A stretch of DNA of 11,787 nucleotides from CAYLXU01 sp964388055 (lineage in GTDB: Bacteria; Patescibacteriota; Minisyncoccia; UBA6257; JACRHW01): NCBI GenBank assembly GCA_964388055.1, contig CAYLXU010000025.1, positions 1 to 11,787 on the forward strand, given 5' to 3'. The notes under the pieces were generated by a model. The model saw only the letters and a list, made by a program, of their open reading frames with translations, was not told the origin of the DNA and searched no databases. Below are positions 1-7,057 of this stretch, in pieces. The first letter of the stretch is position 1, and every line of letters begins with the position of its first letter. The translations under genes and the position numbers were made by a program.

Positions 1-129
1 CTTTATAAAGCGAAAACAGCTTCATTTTTTTAGCAGAGAGGACGCATTTTTTTCGATTTTTCCTGTGTATGGAAGGAACCGAACTTTCGACCCTGGTTCT
101 ATAAACAACAATGGGGATAAATACAAGGG

Positions 130-201
130 TGGGCGACGGAGGGATCGAACCTCCGACCTCTGTCTTATCAGGACAGCGTTCTACCACTGAACTAGTCGCC
201 C
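130..201 (-). tRNA. tRNA-Ile (anticodon GAU)
   Basis: Reading the minus strand gives a full cloverleaf of 72 nt. The acceptor strand GGGCGAC pairs with GTCGCCC, the anticodon stem is CTGTC/GACAG around loop CTGATAA (anticodon GAT, Ile), and the T stem is GGAGG/CCTCC around loop TTCGATC. The discriminator base is A. The genome then reads CCC, so the CCA end is not encoded and must be added after transcription, unlike the tRNA-Leu in this window. It decodes AUC/AUU codons. It lies about 50 bp downstream of a degenerate tRNA 5' half that shares 18 identical bases with it. Confidence 0.95.
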
Positions 202-269
202 ACCTTTATATTTGACCCGAGCGAGCCGTTTTTTGTGGTTTGTTCATGTTGGGACAGCGTTCTACCACT
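171..269. repeat. 18-bp direct repeat across two tRNA-like units
   Basis: The same 18 bases (ggacagcgttctaccact) occur at 171-188 inside tRNA-Ile and at 252-269 inside the tRNA fragment, 81 bp apart and in the same orientation. Both copies cover the D arm and the 5' side of the anticodon stem. The match is longer than shared tRNA consensus normally gives, because it includes the anticodon stem, so duplication or gene conversion is likely. Confidence 0.8.
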
Positions 270-282
270 AAACTGCGCACGC
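251..282 (-). pseudogene. tRNA 5'-half fragment
   Basis: The minus strand reads as the 5' half of a tRNA: an acceptor-like GCGTGCG, then CA, a complete D arm (GTTT, AGTGGTA, GAAC) and the first anticodon-stem strand CTGTC. It then loses tRNA character: the would-be loop has C instead of the invariant U33, GAACA does not pair with the stem, and no CGCACGC exists downstream to close the acceptor. Eighteen bases (252-269) are identical to 171-188 in the tRNA-Ile gene. It is best read as a decayed or partial tRNA duplicate. A less likely alternative is a split or intron-bearing tRNA whose 3' half lies elsewhere. Confidence 0.7.
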
Positions 283-297
283 ATTTGTAATATACCA

Positions 298-327
298 ATA
301 ATACACAGCTATTTGTTAAAAAATCAA
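298..327 (-). promoter_or_regulatory. Candidate promoter for the tRNA-Ile transcript
   Basis: On the minus strand TTGATT (327-322) is followed after 18 nt by TATTAT (303-298). Transcription would start near 291, just ahead of the tRNA 5'-half fragment, and would run on through tRNA-Ile. This is a pattern match only; the region is AT-rich, so chance matches are possible. Confidence 0.45.
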
Positions 328-332
328 GGGTT

Positions 333-1682
333 TTAAGATGGATATACAAACCCAACATTTACAAGAAAACCAAAGAAGAAGAACATTATTAAGAAAAGAA
401 TGGCCTTGTTCCGGTGGGAGATAGTTTTTCTGTGCGCGATAATATGTTCTATTCCGAGACCTAGAAGTCCGATACCAAAGAGATAAGAAGGAAAATAGTG
501 ATAGAGAAACGTGCTTCTGTCTACTATGGTGGCAAAAGGCAAGAGTGCGCCGATATATCCGCTGAAAAGCACCACCATTGGGGTGAATAGTTGTGTTTTT
601 TCTCCCTGGAGGCTTTTTCTAATATACTTAGGTAGCACAACAAGAACATACAGTACCGTGATTGTAGTTAAGTACCAAACCACCGGATTTCCTATAAGAA
701 GGATTTTTAAGGCACCTTCATTGTTCCAATAGTATGGTATCGGAATTTGCATTGCGGGCCAGAAATACCACTTACTTTGAAGTGGGTGAGGTTCTCCCAT
801 GGTATAGTTTGGGAGAGAAAATGCGCCCTGGATAATAGAAAAGAGACCAAGCTGCAAAGTTGTATTGAGGTTTTCAACCAATGTTTTGTTAACAAACCCT
901 TCCTGTACCAGAAAGTTCATGGAGTCTTGAGGTGCAAAAAAAAGTCCGTGTAGGGAATAAGAGATAAACAACACTATTAATCCGGTGAGGCAAAAAACTT
1001 TGAATCGTCTCAAGTCTGGCAATGTTTCACCACCGTTTTTTATAAAATGCGCACCAATTAGAGCGGGTATAAAGAATATTACCCCAATAAGTTTAGTGCT
1101 GAGGGATAATCCGAACATTATTCCTGCATAGCGTGCACTGCGCTGGTGGCTGAAAAAAAGCCAAAGTGCTGCAATTCCGAACATGAGGTACATTCCGTTC
1201 ATGAGAATAAGCCGTGTTTCGATTAAGAATGCATTTTCGAGTGTGAGGGCAAAGGTTGCTATGAGTGCACCAATTTCCCCTACTCCAATCCCTCGGAGAA
1301 ACAAGTAAAAGAAAATAGTGATCCCTATTCCAAAAAAAGATGCAAAAATGCGGAGGGGTATGTAAGGGAAGTCTTTATAGGATCGATCGGTGCTATTTGT
1401 GAGTATGGCGCCATTTTTAGTTCGTGTGAATGATACAAACTCGGCGTCTTTTGTGCGGTCATCTGGGAAAAGGGTAAGTATCGCGGCGTAGAGGAGCTTT
1501 CCTAATGGGGGGTGGATGTCTAGAAAGGGGCGGTGATTTATGTAATTAGCTGCATAAGTGGCAAAGTGCACTTCATCGAACACTGGTTCTGCTGGATATG
1601 AAATTTTATAAAGATGCAGACATGTATTAACAAGAACGAGTATAACCAAGGTGTATGTACTGACTTTTTTTGAAATGTTCAT
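333..1682 (-). CDS. GT39-family (PMT-like) membrane mannosyltransferase
   Basis: This 449-residue integral membrane protein resembles the protein O-mannosyltransferase (PMT, GT39) family, which moves a sugar from a polyprenyl-phosphate donor to an acceptor on the outer face of the membrane. Residues 35-40 (FDEVHF) hold the conserved Asp-Glu pair of the first external loop, followed by HPPLGK (57-62) and an arginine at 111 after a run of aromatics. HPLQSKWYFWPA (299-310) and DRSTFLYHYFP (388-398) match the C-terminal four-helix PMT domain. About ten hydrophobic segments are spread from residue 9 to 446. The MIR domain of eukaryotic PMTs is absent. The start has a clear AAGGAAA about nine bases upstream. 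It is divergent from dprA with 64 bp between. The acceptor (protein or glycan) cannot be read from the sequence; general polyprenol-sugar transferase is the alternative. Confidence 0.88.
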   Translation of the reverse strand: MNISKKVSTYTLVILVLVNTCLHLYKISYPAEPVFDEVHFATYAANYINHRPFLDIHPPLGKLLYAAILTLFPDDRTKDAEFVSFTRTKNGAILTNSTDRSYKDFPYIPLRIFASFFGIGITIFFYLFLRGIGVGEIGALIATFALTLENAFLIETRLILMNGMYLMFGIAALWLFFSHQRSARYAGIMFGLSLSTKLIGVIFFIPALIGAHFIKNGGETLPDLRRFKVFCLTGLIVLFISYSLHGLFFAPQDSMNFLVQEGFVNKTLVENLNTTLQLGLFSIIQGAFSLPNYTMGEPHPLQSKWYFWPAMQIPIPYYWNNEGALKILLIGNPVVWYLTTITVLYVLVVLPKYIRKSLQGEKTQLFTPMVVLFSGYIGALLPFATIVDRSTFLYHYFPSYLFGIGLLGLGIEHIIAHRKTISHRNKAILFLIMFFFFGFLVNVGFVYPS

Positions 1683-1746
1683 TGTGAGATTTCCTTTTGA
1701 AGATAATATAAATACGTTAGACTGTACATTATTACGATGTATTTTT
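1683..1746. promoter_or_regulatory. Divergent promoter region, GT39 gene / dprA
   Basis: These 64 bp separate two divergent starts, so promoters for both genes are expected here. The stretch is AT-rich and holds TATATT/TATTAT-like words on the minus strand and TACATT on the plus strand, but I could not pair any with a convincing -35 box. dprA has no Shine-Dalgarno before ATG 1747. Confidence 0.35.
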
Positions 1747-2847
1747 ATGTCGGAAGAACAAATGTATTTTAATGCGCTTAATATCGCGTGTGAAAACGAT
1801 TCTTCTTTTTTGAGGAGGTTTAAAGATGCTCATGGCACATTTAAGCGTGTGTGGGAGTTTCTTATGTTCTCCGGTGATTTTCCTAACGGGGTTGAGGCTC
1901 CTCGAGGAGAAAGATTGAAGAATGTTCGGAAAAGACTTGAATCTCTCGATCCTGCACACGAGCTTAGTGTTTTAAGTGCAAATGGGGTAAGACTTATTTT
2001 GTTTGAGGAGGAGGAATATCCTCGGCCTCTTTTAGAGGCGCACACTCCCCCGCTTGGGATATATGTTCAAGGCGATCTTTCGTGCTTGGATAATACAAAT
2101 AATGGAACTTTAGGTGTTGTGGGGACTCGAACCTACTCTCCATATGGTAAAATTGTGTGTGAGAACCTGCTTCCTCCCCTTGTGGAACGCGGGGTTTCTA
2201 TCATAAGTGGGTTTGCCCTTGGCATCGACACTTTTGCCCACTCTTTTGCAATTCGAGGCGGTGGTAAGACCGTGGGTGTTTTGGGGAGCGGACTCGGACG
2301 TTTTTATCCTCAACAAAACAAGAAGCTCGCGAAGGATGTTGTAGAGAAGTCCTGTGGGGCGATTATTTCTGAGTATCATTTTTTAACACCGCCACTCAGG
2401 CAGAACTTTCCTCGTAGGAACAGAATCGTGGCCGCGCTTTCTCGTGCGGTACTTGTTGTGGAAGCTTCGCTTAGGAGCGGATCGCTTATTACCGCGCGAC
2501 AGGCTGTTGAGATGGGGCGGGACGTGTTTGCGGTGCCTGGGCAGATTAACAGCCGAAATGCGGAGGGCACGAACGCTCTTATTAAAGATGGTGCGCTTAT
2601 TGCAACTTCGGCTGAGGATTTGCTTCAATATTTTGGTTTTTCCGTAGTAGAGAAAACAAACAAAGAATTCGATCCGCAGGAAAAAGAGATAGTAGAAAAA
2701 CTTGACGCATATGGTGGAATGATGCAGACTGATTCACTGTTGGGGATGTATGCGCAAGAAGACATTTCTCGTATCACTTCCCTGCTTACACAGATGGAGT
2801 TAAAAGATATTATAGAAATAAGCGGGACAAACATCATCAAAAAGTGA
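1747..2847 (+). CDS. dprA: DNA processing protein DprA (Smf)
   Basis: DprA binds incoming single-stranded DNA during natural transformation, protects it and loads RecA. The 366-residue product shows the Rossmann-like DprA core at about 80-296: YPRPLLEAHTPPLGIYVQGD (91-110), GTLGVVGTR (120-128), the SGFALGID motif (154-161), GVLGSGLGRFYP (177-188), then PRRNRIVAALS (222-232) and SLRSGSLITARQA (241-253). Residues about 311-364 look like the C-terminal winged helix. Length is normal for the family. The reading frame stays open back to 1651, inside the divergent gene, but homology begins later, so ATG 1747 is chosen. ATG 1762 is a real alternative because GGAAG sits five bases before it, whereas 1747 lacks a Shine-Dalgarno. 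The stop is TGA. topA follows on the same strand, a common pairing. Confidence 0.95.
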   Translation: MSEEQMYFNALNIACENDSSFLRRFKDAHGTFKRVWEFLMFSGDFPNGVEAPRGERLKNVRKRLESLDPAHELSVLSANGVRLILFEEEEYPRPLLEAHTPPLGIYVQGDLSCLDNTNNGTLGVVGTRTYSPYGKIVCENLLPPLVERGVSIISGFALGIDTFAHSFAIRGGGKTVGVLGSGLGRFYPQQNKKLAKDVVEKSCGAIISEYHFLTPPLRQNFPRRNRIVAALSRAVLVVEASLRSGSLITARQAVEMGRDVFAVPGQINSRNAEGTNALIKDGALIATSAEDLLQYFGFSVVEKTNKEFDPQEKEIVEKLDAYGGMMQTDSLLGMYAQEDISRITSLLTQMELKDIIEISGTNIIKK

Positions 2848-2946
2848 AAAATTCAAAAATCAAAATGCAAAATTTTGGAAATGTGAAATTTATTTAGGAA
2901 ATTTCACACCACCATTTTTAACTTTGAGATTTACATTTTAAATTTT
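2848..2946. repeat. AT-rich imperfect palindrome filling the dprA-topA gap
   Basis: The whole 99-bp gap folds back on itself. The centre is a perfect 10-bp stem, TGTGAAATTT (2882-2891) with AAATTTCACA (2899-2908), around the 7-base loop ATTTAGG. The arms continue outward with many A-T pairs, AAAATT at 2848-2853 facing AATTTT at 2941-2946. It begins directly after the dprA stop and ends directly before the topA ATG. No Shine-Dalgarno is visible for topA. It looks like a small palindromic (MITE-like) intergenic element; it could also act as an attenuator. Whether copies exist elsewhere in the genome cannot be seen from here. Confidence 0.6.
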
Positions 2947-4974
2947 ATGAAGTTAGTTATCGTAGAGTCTCCGACAAAGGCAAAAACAATTTCTGGATTT
3001 TTAGGAAAAGACAAAGATCTTGAAATAGAGTCTTCTTATGGTCATGTACGCGATTTGCCGAAAAGTGCCCTGGGTATTGATGTGGAGCACAATTTTGAAC
3101 CAAAGTATGTGGTGCCGAGAAAGGCAAGTCCTCAGGTAAAAAAGCTCAAGGCGTTGGCAAAAAAGGCGGATGAAGTAATTCTTGCAACTGATGAGGATCG
3201 TGAGGGGGAGGCAATCGCTTGGCATTTAGCCTCTGTTCTTGGGCTGGAAGGAAAGGAGACAAAGAGAATCGTATTCCACGAAATTACAAAGAAGGCTATT
3301 GATGATGCGTTACATAATTCGCGCGAAATAGATGAAGACTTGGTAAATGCACAGCAGGCGCGGCGCGTGCTTGATCGCCTTGTGGGGTACAAGCTTTCTC
3401 CTTTTCTCTGGAAAAAGATTAGTAAGGGTCTTTCTGCGGGACGTGTACAGTCTGTTGCGTTGAAACTCATAGTAGATCGGGAAAAAGAGATTGAGGCATT
3501 TGTTCCGGAGGAATATTGGAGCATCAACGCATTGTTAAGCAAAGGGGCGGATGAAATAACTGCCGAGCTTTGGAAGAAGGAGGGTATTATTCTTGAAAAG
3601 AAAGCGATTGCTTCAAAAGAGGATGCTGAGACAATCCAGAAAGATCTTGAAGGAGCTGCCTATTCTATCGCCGAGGTGCAGGACAAAGAACTTATGCGTC
3701 AACCCGCCCCTCCGTTTACTACAAGTACATTGCAGCAGGAAGCGTCAAAAAAACTTCGCTTTGGAGCAAAGCAGACCATGGTGCTTGCCCAACAGTTGTA
3801 TGAGGGAATAGATCTTGGAAGCGGACAGACAGGCTTGATTACCTACATGAGAACTGACTCCGTGCATATTGCTGAGGAAGTATTGCAAAGCACTAAGGGT
3901 TTTTTGGAGCAAGAGTTTGGGCCGGAATATTCTGTAGAGGCGCCACGTCGTTTTAAGAGCAAATCAAAACTCGCTCAGGAGGCACATGAGGCGATTCGTC
4001 CGACAGACATTACAAGGACTCCAGAAATGCTTGTTCGTTTTCTCACTCCTCAACAGTTAAAACTTTACCGTCTTATTTGGGCACGATTTGTGGCATCACA
4101 GATGCCTCGCGCAAAATTTAGTCTGAAATCATTGCACATCAATGCTCGTGGGGAGGGGGATTATGCATTAAAAGCAAATGGAAGCATGTTGTTATTTGAT
4201 GGTTTTTTGAAAGTTTGGCCGATGAAATATGAAGAGAAAACGCTGCCTTATGTTGCCCAGGGAGACGCATTGAAACTTGAAAAGGTGGATGCGGCACAAC
4301 ACTTTACAGAGCCTCCCGCACGGTATAACGAAGCAAGTCTCATTAAGGTGCTTGAAGAAAATGGAGTTGGGCGCCCTGCGACGTATGCGCCAACTATTTC
4401 GATTCTTGAAGAGCGTAATTATGTGGAAAAGCGTGAAGATCGGAGACTCCATCCTACCGAGATTGGGCGATTGGTAACTGATACGCTTGGAGAACATTTT
4501 CCAGAGATTGTTGATATTGGGTTTACCGCGCGCATGGAGGACGATCTTGATCGCGTTGCCGAGGGAAAAACGGAATGGGTGGAAATAATTCGTGCATTTT
4601 ATGAGCCTTTTATTGAGAATCTTACAAAAAAATATGAAGAGGTGAAGGGGCAGAAACTGGCAGAGGAAACGGATGAGATTTGTGAAAAATGTGGGAAAAA
4701 TATGGTAATTCGACGCAGCAGATTTGGACGTTTTCTTGCGTGTTCCGGGTTTCCAGAGTGCAGAAACACACGTCCCCTTCCTCCTTCTCTTGGGGGCACA
4801 GAGGGGGGTGTGGCCGAAGAAGAAATTGTGTGCCCTAAGTGTAATGAGGGGAAAGTGGTAATGAAACGCACAAAAAAGAAGAGAATATTTTATGGATGTT
4901 CTCGATATCCGGATTGTGACTATGCAACATGGACAAAACCAGTCGTAGAGAAGAAAGAAGATGTTGATCAATAA
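2947..4974 (+). CDS. topA: DNA topoisomerase I (type IA)
   Basis: This enzyme relaxes negatively supercoiled DNA by cutting one strand through a 5'-phosphotyrosine link. The Toprim domain starts at residue 1 (MKLVIVESPTKAKTI, with Glu7) and holds TDEDREGE at 81-88, the acidic Mg-binding cluster. The ARRVLDRLVGYKLSP and SAGRVQSVALK blocks follow, then the active-site Tyr300 in TYMRTDS, and QEAHEAIRPTD. The C-terminus carries two topoisomerase zinc fingers: Cys579/582/599/605 and Cys629/632/651/657. At 675 residues it is shorter than E. coli TopA (865), chiefly at the C-terminal end. ATG 2947 is fixed by the conserved N-terminus although no Shine-Dalgarno precedes it. The linker between the zinc fingers holds a palindromic stretch reading PLPPSLGGTEGG. 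Transcription ends at a hairpin five bases after the stop. Confidence 0.97.
   Translation: MKLVIVESPTKAKTISGFLGKDKDLEIESSYGHVRDLPKSALGIDVEHNFEPKYVVPRKASPQVKKLKALAKKADEVILATDEDREGEAIAWHLASVLGLEGKETKRIVFHEITKKAIDDALHNSREIDEDLVNAQQARRVLDRLVGYKLSPFLWKKISKGLSAGRVQSVALKLIVDREKEIEAFVPEEYWSINALLSKGADEITAELWKKEGIILEKKAIASKEDAETIQKDLEGAAYSIAEVQDKELMRQPAPPFTTSTLQQEASKKLRFGAKQTMVLAQQLYEGIDLGSGQTGLITYMRTDSVHIAEEVLQSTKGFLEQEFGPEYSVEAPRRFKSKSKLAQEAHEAIRPTDITRTPEMLVRFLTPQQLKLYRLIWARFVASQMPRAKFSLKSLHINARGEGDYALKANGSMLLFDGFLKVWPMKYEEKTLPYVAQGDALKLEKVDAAQHFTEPPARYNEASLIKVLEENGVGRPATYAPTISILEERNYVEKREDRRLHPTEIGRLVTDTLGEHFPEIVDIGFTARMEDDLDRVAEGKTEWVEIIRAFYEPFIENLTKKYEEVKGQKLAEETDEICEKCGKNMVIRRSRFGRFLACSGFPECRNTRPLPPSLGGTEGGVAEEEIVCPKCNEGKVVMKRTKKKRIFYGCSRYPDCDYATWTKPVVEKKEDVDQ
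4781..4808. repeat. Palindromic insert within topA coding sequence
   Basis: CTCT (4787-4790) pairs with AGAG (4800-4803) around a nine-base loop, and the stem extends outward through 4782-4786 against 4804-4808 with two G-C and three G-T pairs. The sequence is a C/T-rich arm followed by a G-rich arm, unlike its surroundings. It codes for the PPSLGGTEGG linker between the two zinc fingers, where an insertion would be tolerated. It resembles the in-frame palindromic elements known from Rickettsia in concept; identity with any named family is not claimed. Confidence 0.5.
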
Positions 4975-4978
4975 AGAG

Positions 4979-5003
4979 AAAAACCACCAATCGGTGGTTT
5001 TTT
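4979..5003 (+). terminator. Rho-independent terminator of topA
   Basis: AAACCACC (4981-4988) pairs with GGTGGTTT (4993-5000) around AATC, followed by T-tract to 5003. Extra A-T pairs lengthen the stem to about ten. The A-run on the 5' side gives a T-tract on the minus strand too, so it can also terminate the convergent 89-residue gene, whose TAA stop (5004-5002) lies in its 3' edge. Confidence 0.88.
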
Positions 5004-5271
5004 AGTGCGACTGACCCAGTGCAAGATGTATTTGGTGGGCAGAACGTATTTCATGAAGTTCCTCAACAGTATGCCGGATTCCAAGTTCCGCATACACACG
5101 CGCGGCGTAGGTAAGGAGATCATCATCAGATGCACATGCCCATATTTTACACATCATGTTTCTGAGTTCCTTCATAGTGGAACTTTCATCTTCAAGTCCA
5201 AGTTGGTCGAGAAGCATTCTTATTCGTGCAGCGCTCTGGATCTTGTCAAAGAATTCTAGGTCGGGATCCAT
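5002..5271 (-). CDS. Hypothetical 89-residue acidic protein
   Basis: I do not recognise a family. The product is small, acidic, probably all-helical and soluble: residues 1-60 form likely amphipathic helices (RIRMLLDQLGLEDE, TMKELRNMMCKIWACA), and the rest continues with LLTYAARVYAELGIRHTVEE and a His-rich tail. It has two cysteines seven residues apart (MMCKIWAC) and no signal peptide or membrane segment. The gene is supported by a strong AAGGAGG eight bases before ATG 5271, by a TTGACA-N17-TATAAA promoter about 50 bp further upstream, and by a shared terminator at its end. It is convergent with topA and divergent from rel. The opposite-strand frame over the same bases has none of these signals. 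A regulatory or protein-binding role is possible but unsupported. Confidence 0.8.
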   Translation of the reverse strand: MDPDLEFFDKIQSAARIRMLLDQLGLEDESSTMKELRNMMCKIWACASDDDLLTYAARVYAELGIRHTVEELHEIRSAHQIHLALGQSH

Positions 5272-5329
5272 GCCTACATCCTCCTTTTTTCGAGTGGTTG
5301 GGGGTGTAGCTTGTCAAAAGGCTGATAAA

Positions 5330-5358
5330 TTTATATCGTGGTGATATACCCATGTCAA
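5330..5358 (-). promoter_or_regulatory. Near-consensus sigma-70-type promoter of the 89-residue gene
   Basis: On the minus strand TTGACA (5358-5353) is followed after exactly 17 nt by TATAAA (5335-5330). Transcription would start near 5323, giving a leader of about 50 nt to ATG 5271. The -35 box covers two bases of the rel start codon (ATG 5352-5354) and the next rel codons, so RNA polymerase here would occupy the rel translation start region. Confidence 0.75.
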
Positions 5359-7046
5359 CACTAGATGAAAAACTGGAATCGAGTTCATTTGTAAAATCGG
5401 CATATGATTTTGCAAAGAGCGCGCATGAGGGGCAGCTTCGGAAAAGTGGTGAGCCCTATTTTATTCACTGTGTAGGAGTTGCCGAATCTGTTGCAAGGTG
5501 GAATCTTGATGATCAAAGTATTGCTGCTGCGTTGTTGCACGACGTTGTTGAAGACACCCGGTATGCTTTGCCTGATATTGAAACCCATTTTGGTCGCGAA
5601 GTCGCTTTTCTCGTAGATGGGCTCACAAAGCTTGAGAAAGTTCAGTACAGGGGTATTGAGAGTGAGGCGGAGAGTTTACGTAAGATGCTCCTTGCGATGG
5701 TGGAAGACCCTCGGGTCATTATTATTAAGCTTGCAGATCGTTATCATAATCTACAGACCATCAAACATCTTGCACCGGAACGCCAAAAAACATTTGCTCG
5801 CGAGTCCATCGAAATATTCGCTCCGATCGCGTATCGTCTCGGAATGAACGAACTCAAGGGTGAGATTGAGGATATGAGTTTTCCGTGCGCATATCCTGAG
5901 GAATACGAATGGCTTATCAGTACATTTAAAAGTCTATATGAAGAAAGGAAAAATTATCTTCGCAGAGTGACATCTGTTTTGAGGAACGAACTTATAGTAA
6001 GTGGTGTGCAGGCAGTTGAGATACAAAAGCGGGCAAAACATCATTATAGTCTGTACAAGAAGCTTCTAAAGTACAATATGAATCAGGATAAAATTTATGA
6101 TTTAGTTGCAGTGCGCATTATTGTTCCACACATCGGTGACTGTTATGCGGCGCTTGGGGCCATCCATAAACTATGGAAACCATTACCAGGTCGTATCAAA
6201 GATTATATTGCAATGCCGAAGGTGAACGGGTATCAGAGTTTACACACTACCGTGTTTTGTCTTGATAACCGTATTACTGAGTTTCAAATTCGTACTAAAG
6301 AGATGCATGATCTTGCAGAAAACGGGGTTGCGGCACACTGGCTTTATAAGGAGCAGACTGCGGTGAACGACTCTGTTTCGGCCGCAAAAGCGCGGTTGGG
6401 AGAGCAGGAGCGCCAGTGGATGCAACGTCTCAAGAATTGGCAAAAGTATTTTAGCGCCTCACAGGAATTTCTTGATTCGCTCAAAAATGATATGCTTTCT
6501 GATCAGATTTATGTGTTTACTCCTCGTGGGGATATTATAGAGTTGCCTGAGGGTTCTACCCCTCTCGATTTTGCGTATAAAATACACACGGATCTTGGAA
6601 ACACGTATGCGGGGGCGAAGGTGGACGGACGCATTGTTTCGCTTGCGTATGCGTTGCAAACCGGTGAAATTGTGGAGATCATGTCACAAAAAAATAAAAA
6701 ACCCTCTCGTGATTGGCTGAAGGCGGTAAAAACAAGTTTTGCACGAAAGAAGATTAAGCACGAATTGAGTGTCATAGATCAAAAAGAACGCCCATCTCTT
6801 CATCTTTTAGAGATAACACTTGTTGTTGAGGACAGGGTTGGTATGCTTCGTGACGCTACCGCTGTCTTGAGTGCACACCATTGTAATATAGAGAAGGTTA
6901 CTTCTGGTGTTGCTTCGGATAAGTTTGCCACGATTTCTTTCCTGTGTAGTTTTAAGGAGAAGGGGGTTCCTTCCGCGCTCGCAGTGAAACTTAAAAAAAT
7001 TCGCGGAGTACGCGAAGTGGCCTATAGGACAGAAAGCAGTAAATAG
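5352..7046 (+). CDS. rel: Bifunctional (p)ppGpp synthetase/hydrolase, short Rel
   Basis: Rel/SpoT proteins make and degrade the alarmone (p)ppGpp in starvation. The order in this 564-residue protein is an HD hydrolase domain (about 17-165, with YFIH at 36-39, HDVVED at 63-68 and KLADRYHN at 126-133), a synthetase domain (about 205-330, with KHHYSLYKK, RIKDYIAMPKVNGYQSLHTT and EFQIRT), a TGS domain (about 385-446) and a C-terminal ACT domain (about 484-558). RIKD at 281-284 is the RxKD form typical of bifunctional enzymes. Usual Rel proteins are 700-750 residues. Here only about 35 residues lie between TGS and ACT, so the helical and zinc-finger (RIS) regions that contact the ribosome are missing. 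ATG 5352 has only a weak GGTGAT upstream. Its start overlaps the divergent promoter of the 89-residue gene. Confidence 0.95.
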   Translation: MSTLDEKLESSSFVKSAYDFAKSAHEGQLRKSGEPYFIHCVGVAESVARWNLDDQSIAAALLHDVVEDTRYALPDIETHFGREVAFLVDGLTKLEKVQYRGIESEAESLRKMLLAMVEDPRVIIIKLADRYHNLQTIKHLAPERQKTFARESIEIFAPIAYRLGMNELKGEIEDMSFPCAYPEEYEWLISTFKSLYEERKNYLRRVTSVLRNELIVSGVQAVEIQKRAKHHYSLYKKLLKYNMNQDKIYDLVAVRIIVPHIGDCYAALGAIHKLWKPLPGRIKDYIAMPKVNGYQSLHTTVFCLDNRITEFQIRTKEMHDLAENGVAAHWLYKEQTAVNDSVSAAKARLGEQERQWMQRLKNWQKYFSASQEFLDSLKNDMLSDQIYVFTPRGDIIELPEGSTPLDFAYKIHTDLGNTYAGAKVDGRIVSLAYALQTGEIVEIMSQKNKKPSRDWLKAVKTSFARKKIKHELSVIDQKERPSLHLLEITLVVEDRVGMLRDATAVLSAHHCNIEKVTSGVASDKFATISFLCSFKEKGVPSALAVKLKKIRGVREVAYRTESSK

Positions 7047-7057
7047 AAAGTTAATTC

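Noticed and set aside
70..112. Possible extra tRNA or hairpin (GGAACC...GGTTCT)
   Set aside because: Only a 5-6 bp stem around a 14-base loop forms; no acceptor, anticodon or T arm can be built.
1651..1746. N-terminal extension of DprA to ATG 1651
   Set aside because: It would overlap the start of the divergent GT39 gene and has no family similarity; ATG 1747 or 1762 fits better.
4192..4971. Long open frame of 259 residues antisense to topA
   Set aside because: It lies wholly inside topA, its residue content is arbitrary, and it has no recognisable motif or ribosome binding site; topA is certain.
5005..5259. Open frame of 84 residues opposite the 89-residue gene
   Set aside because: It lacks a ribosome binding site and starts within the topA terminator region, whereas the minus-strand frame has a promoter and AAGGAGG.
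5311..5339. Plus-strand promoter TTGTCA-N17-TATCGT for rel
   Set aside because: The -10 match is poor and the start would fall about six bases before the ATG, so it is not convincing.
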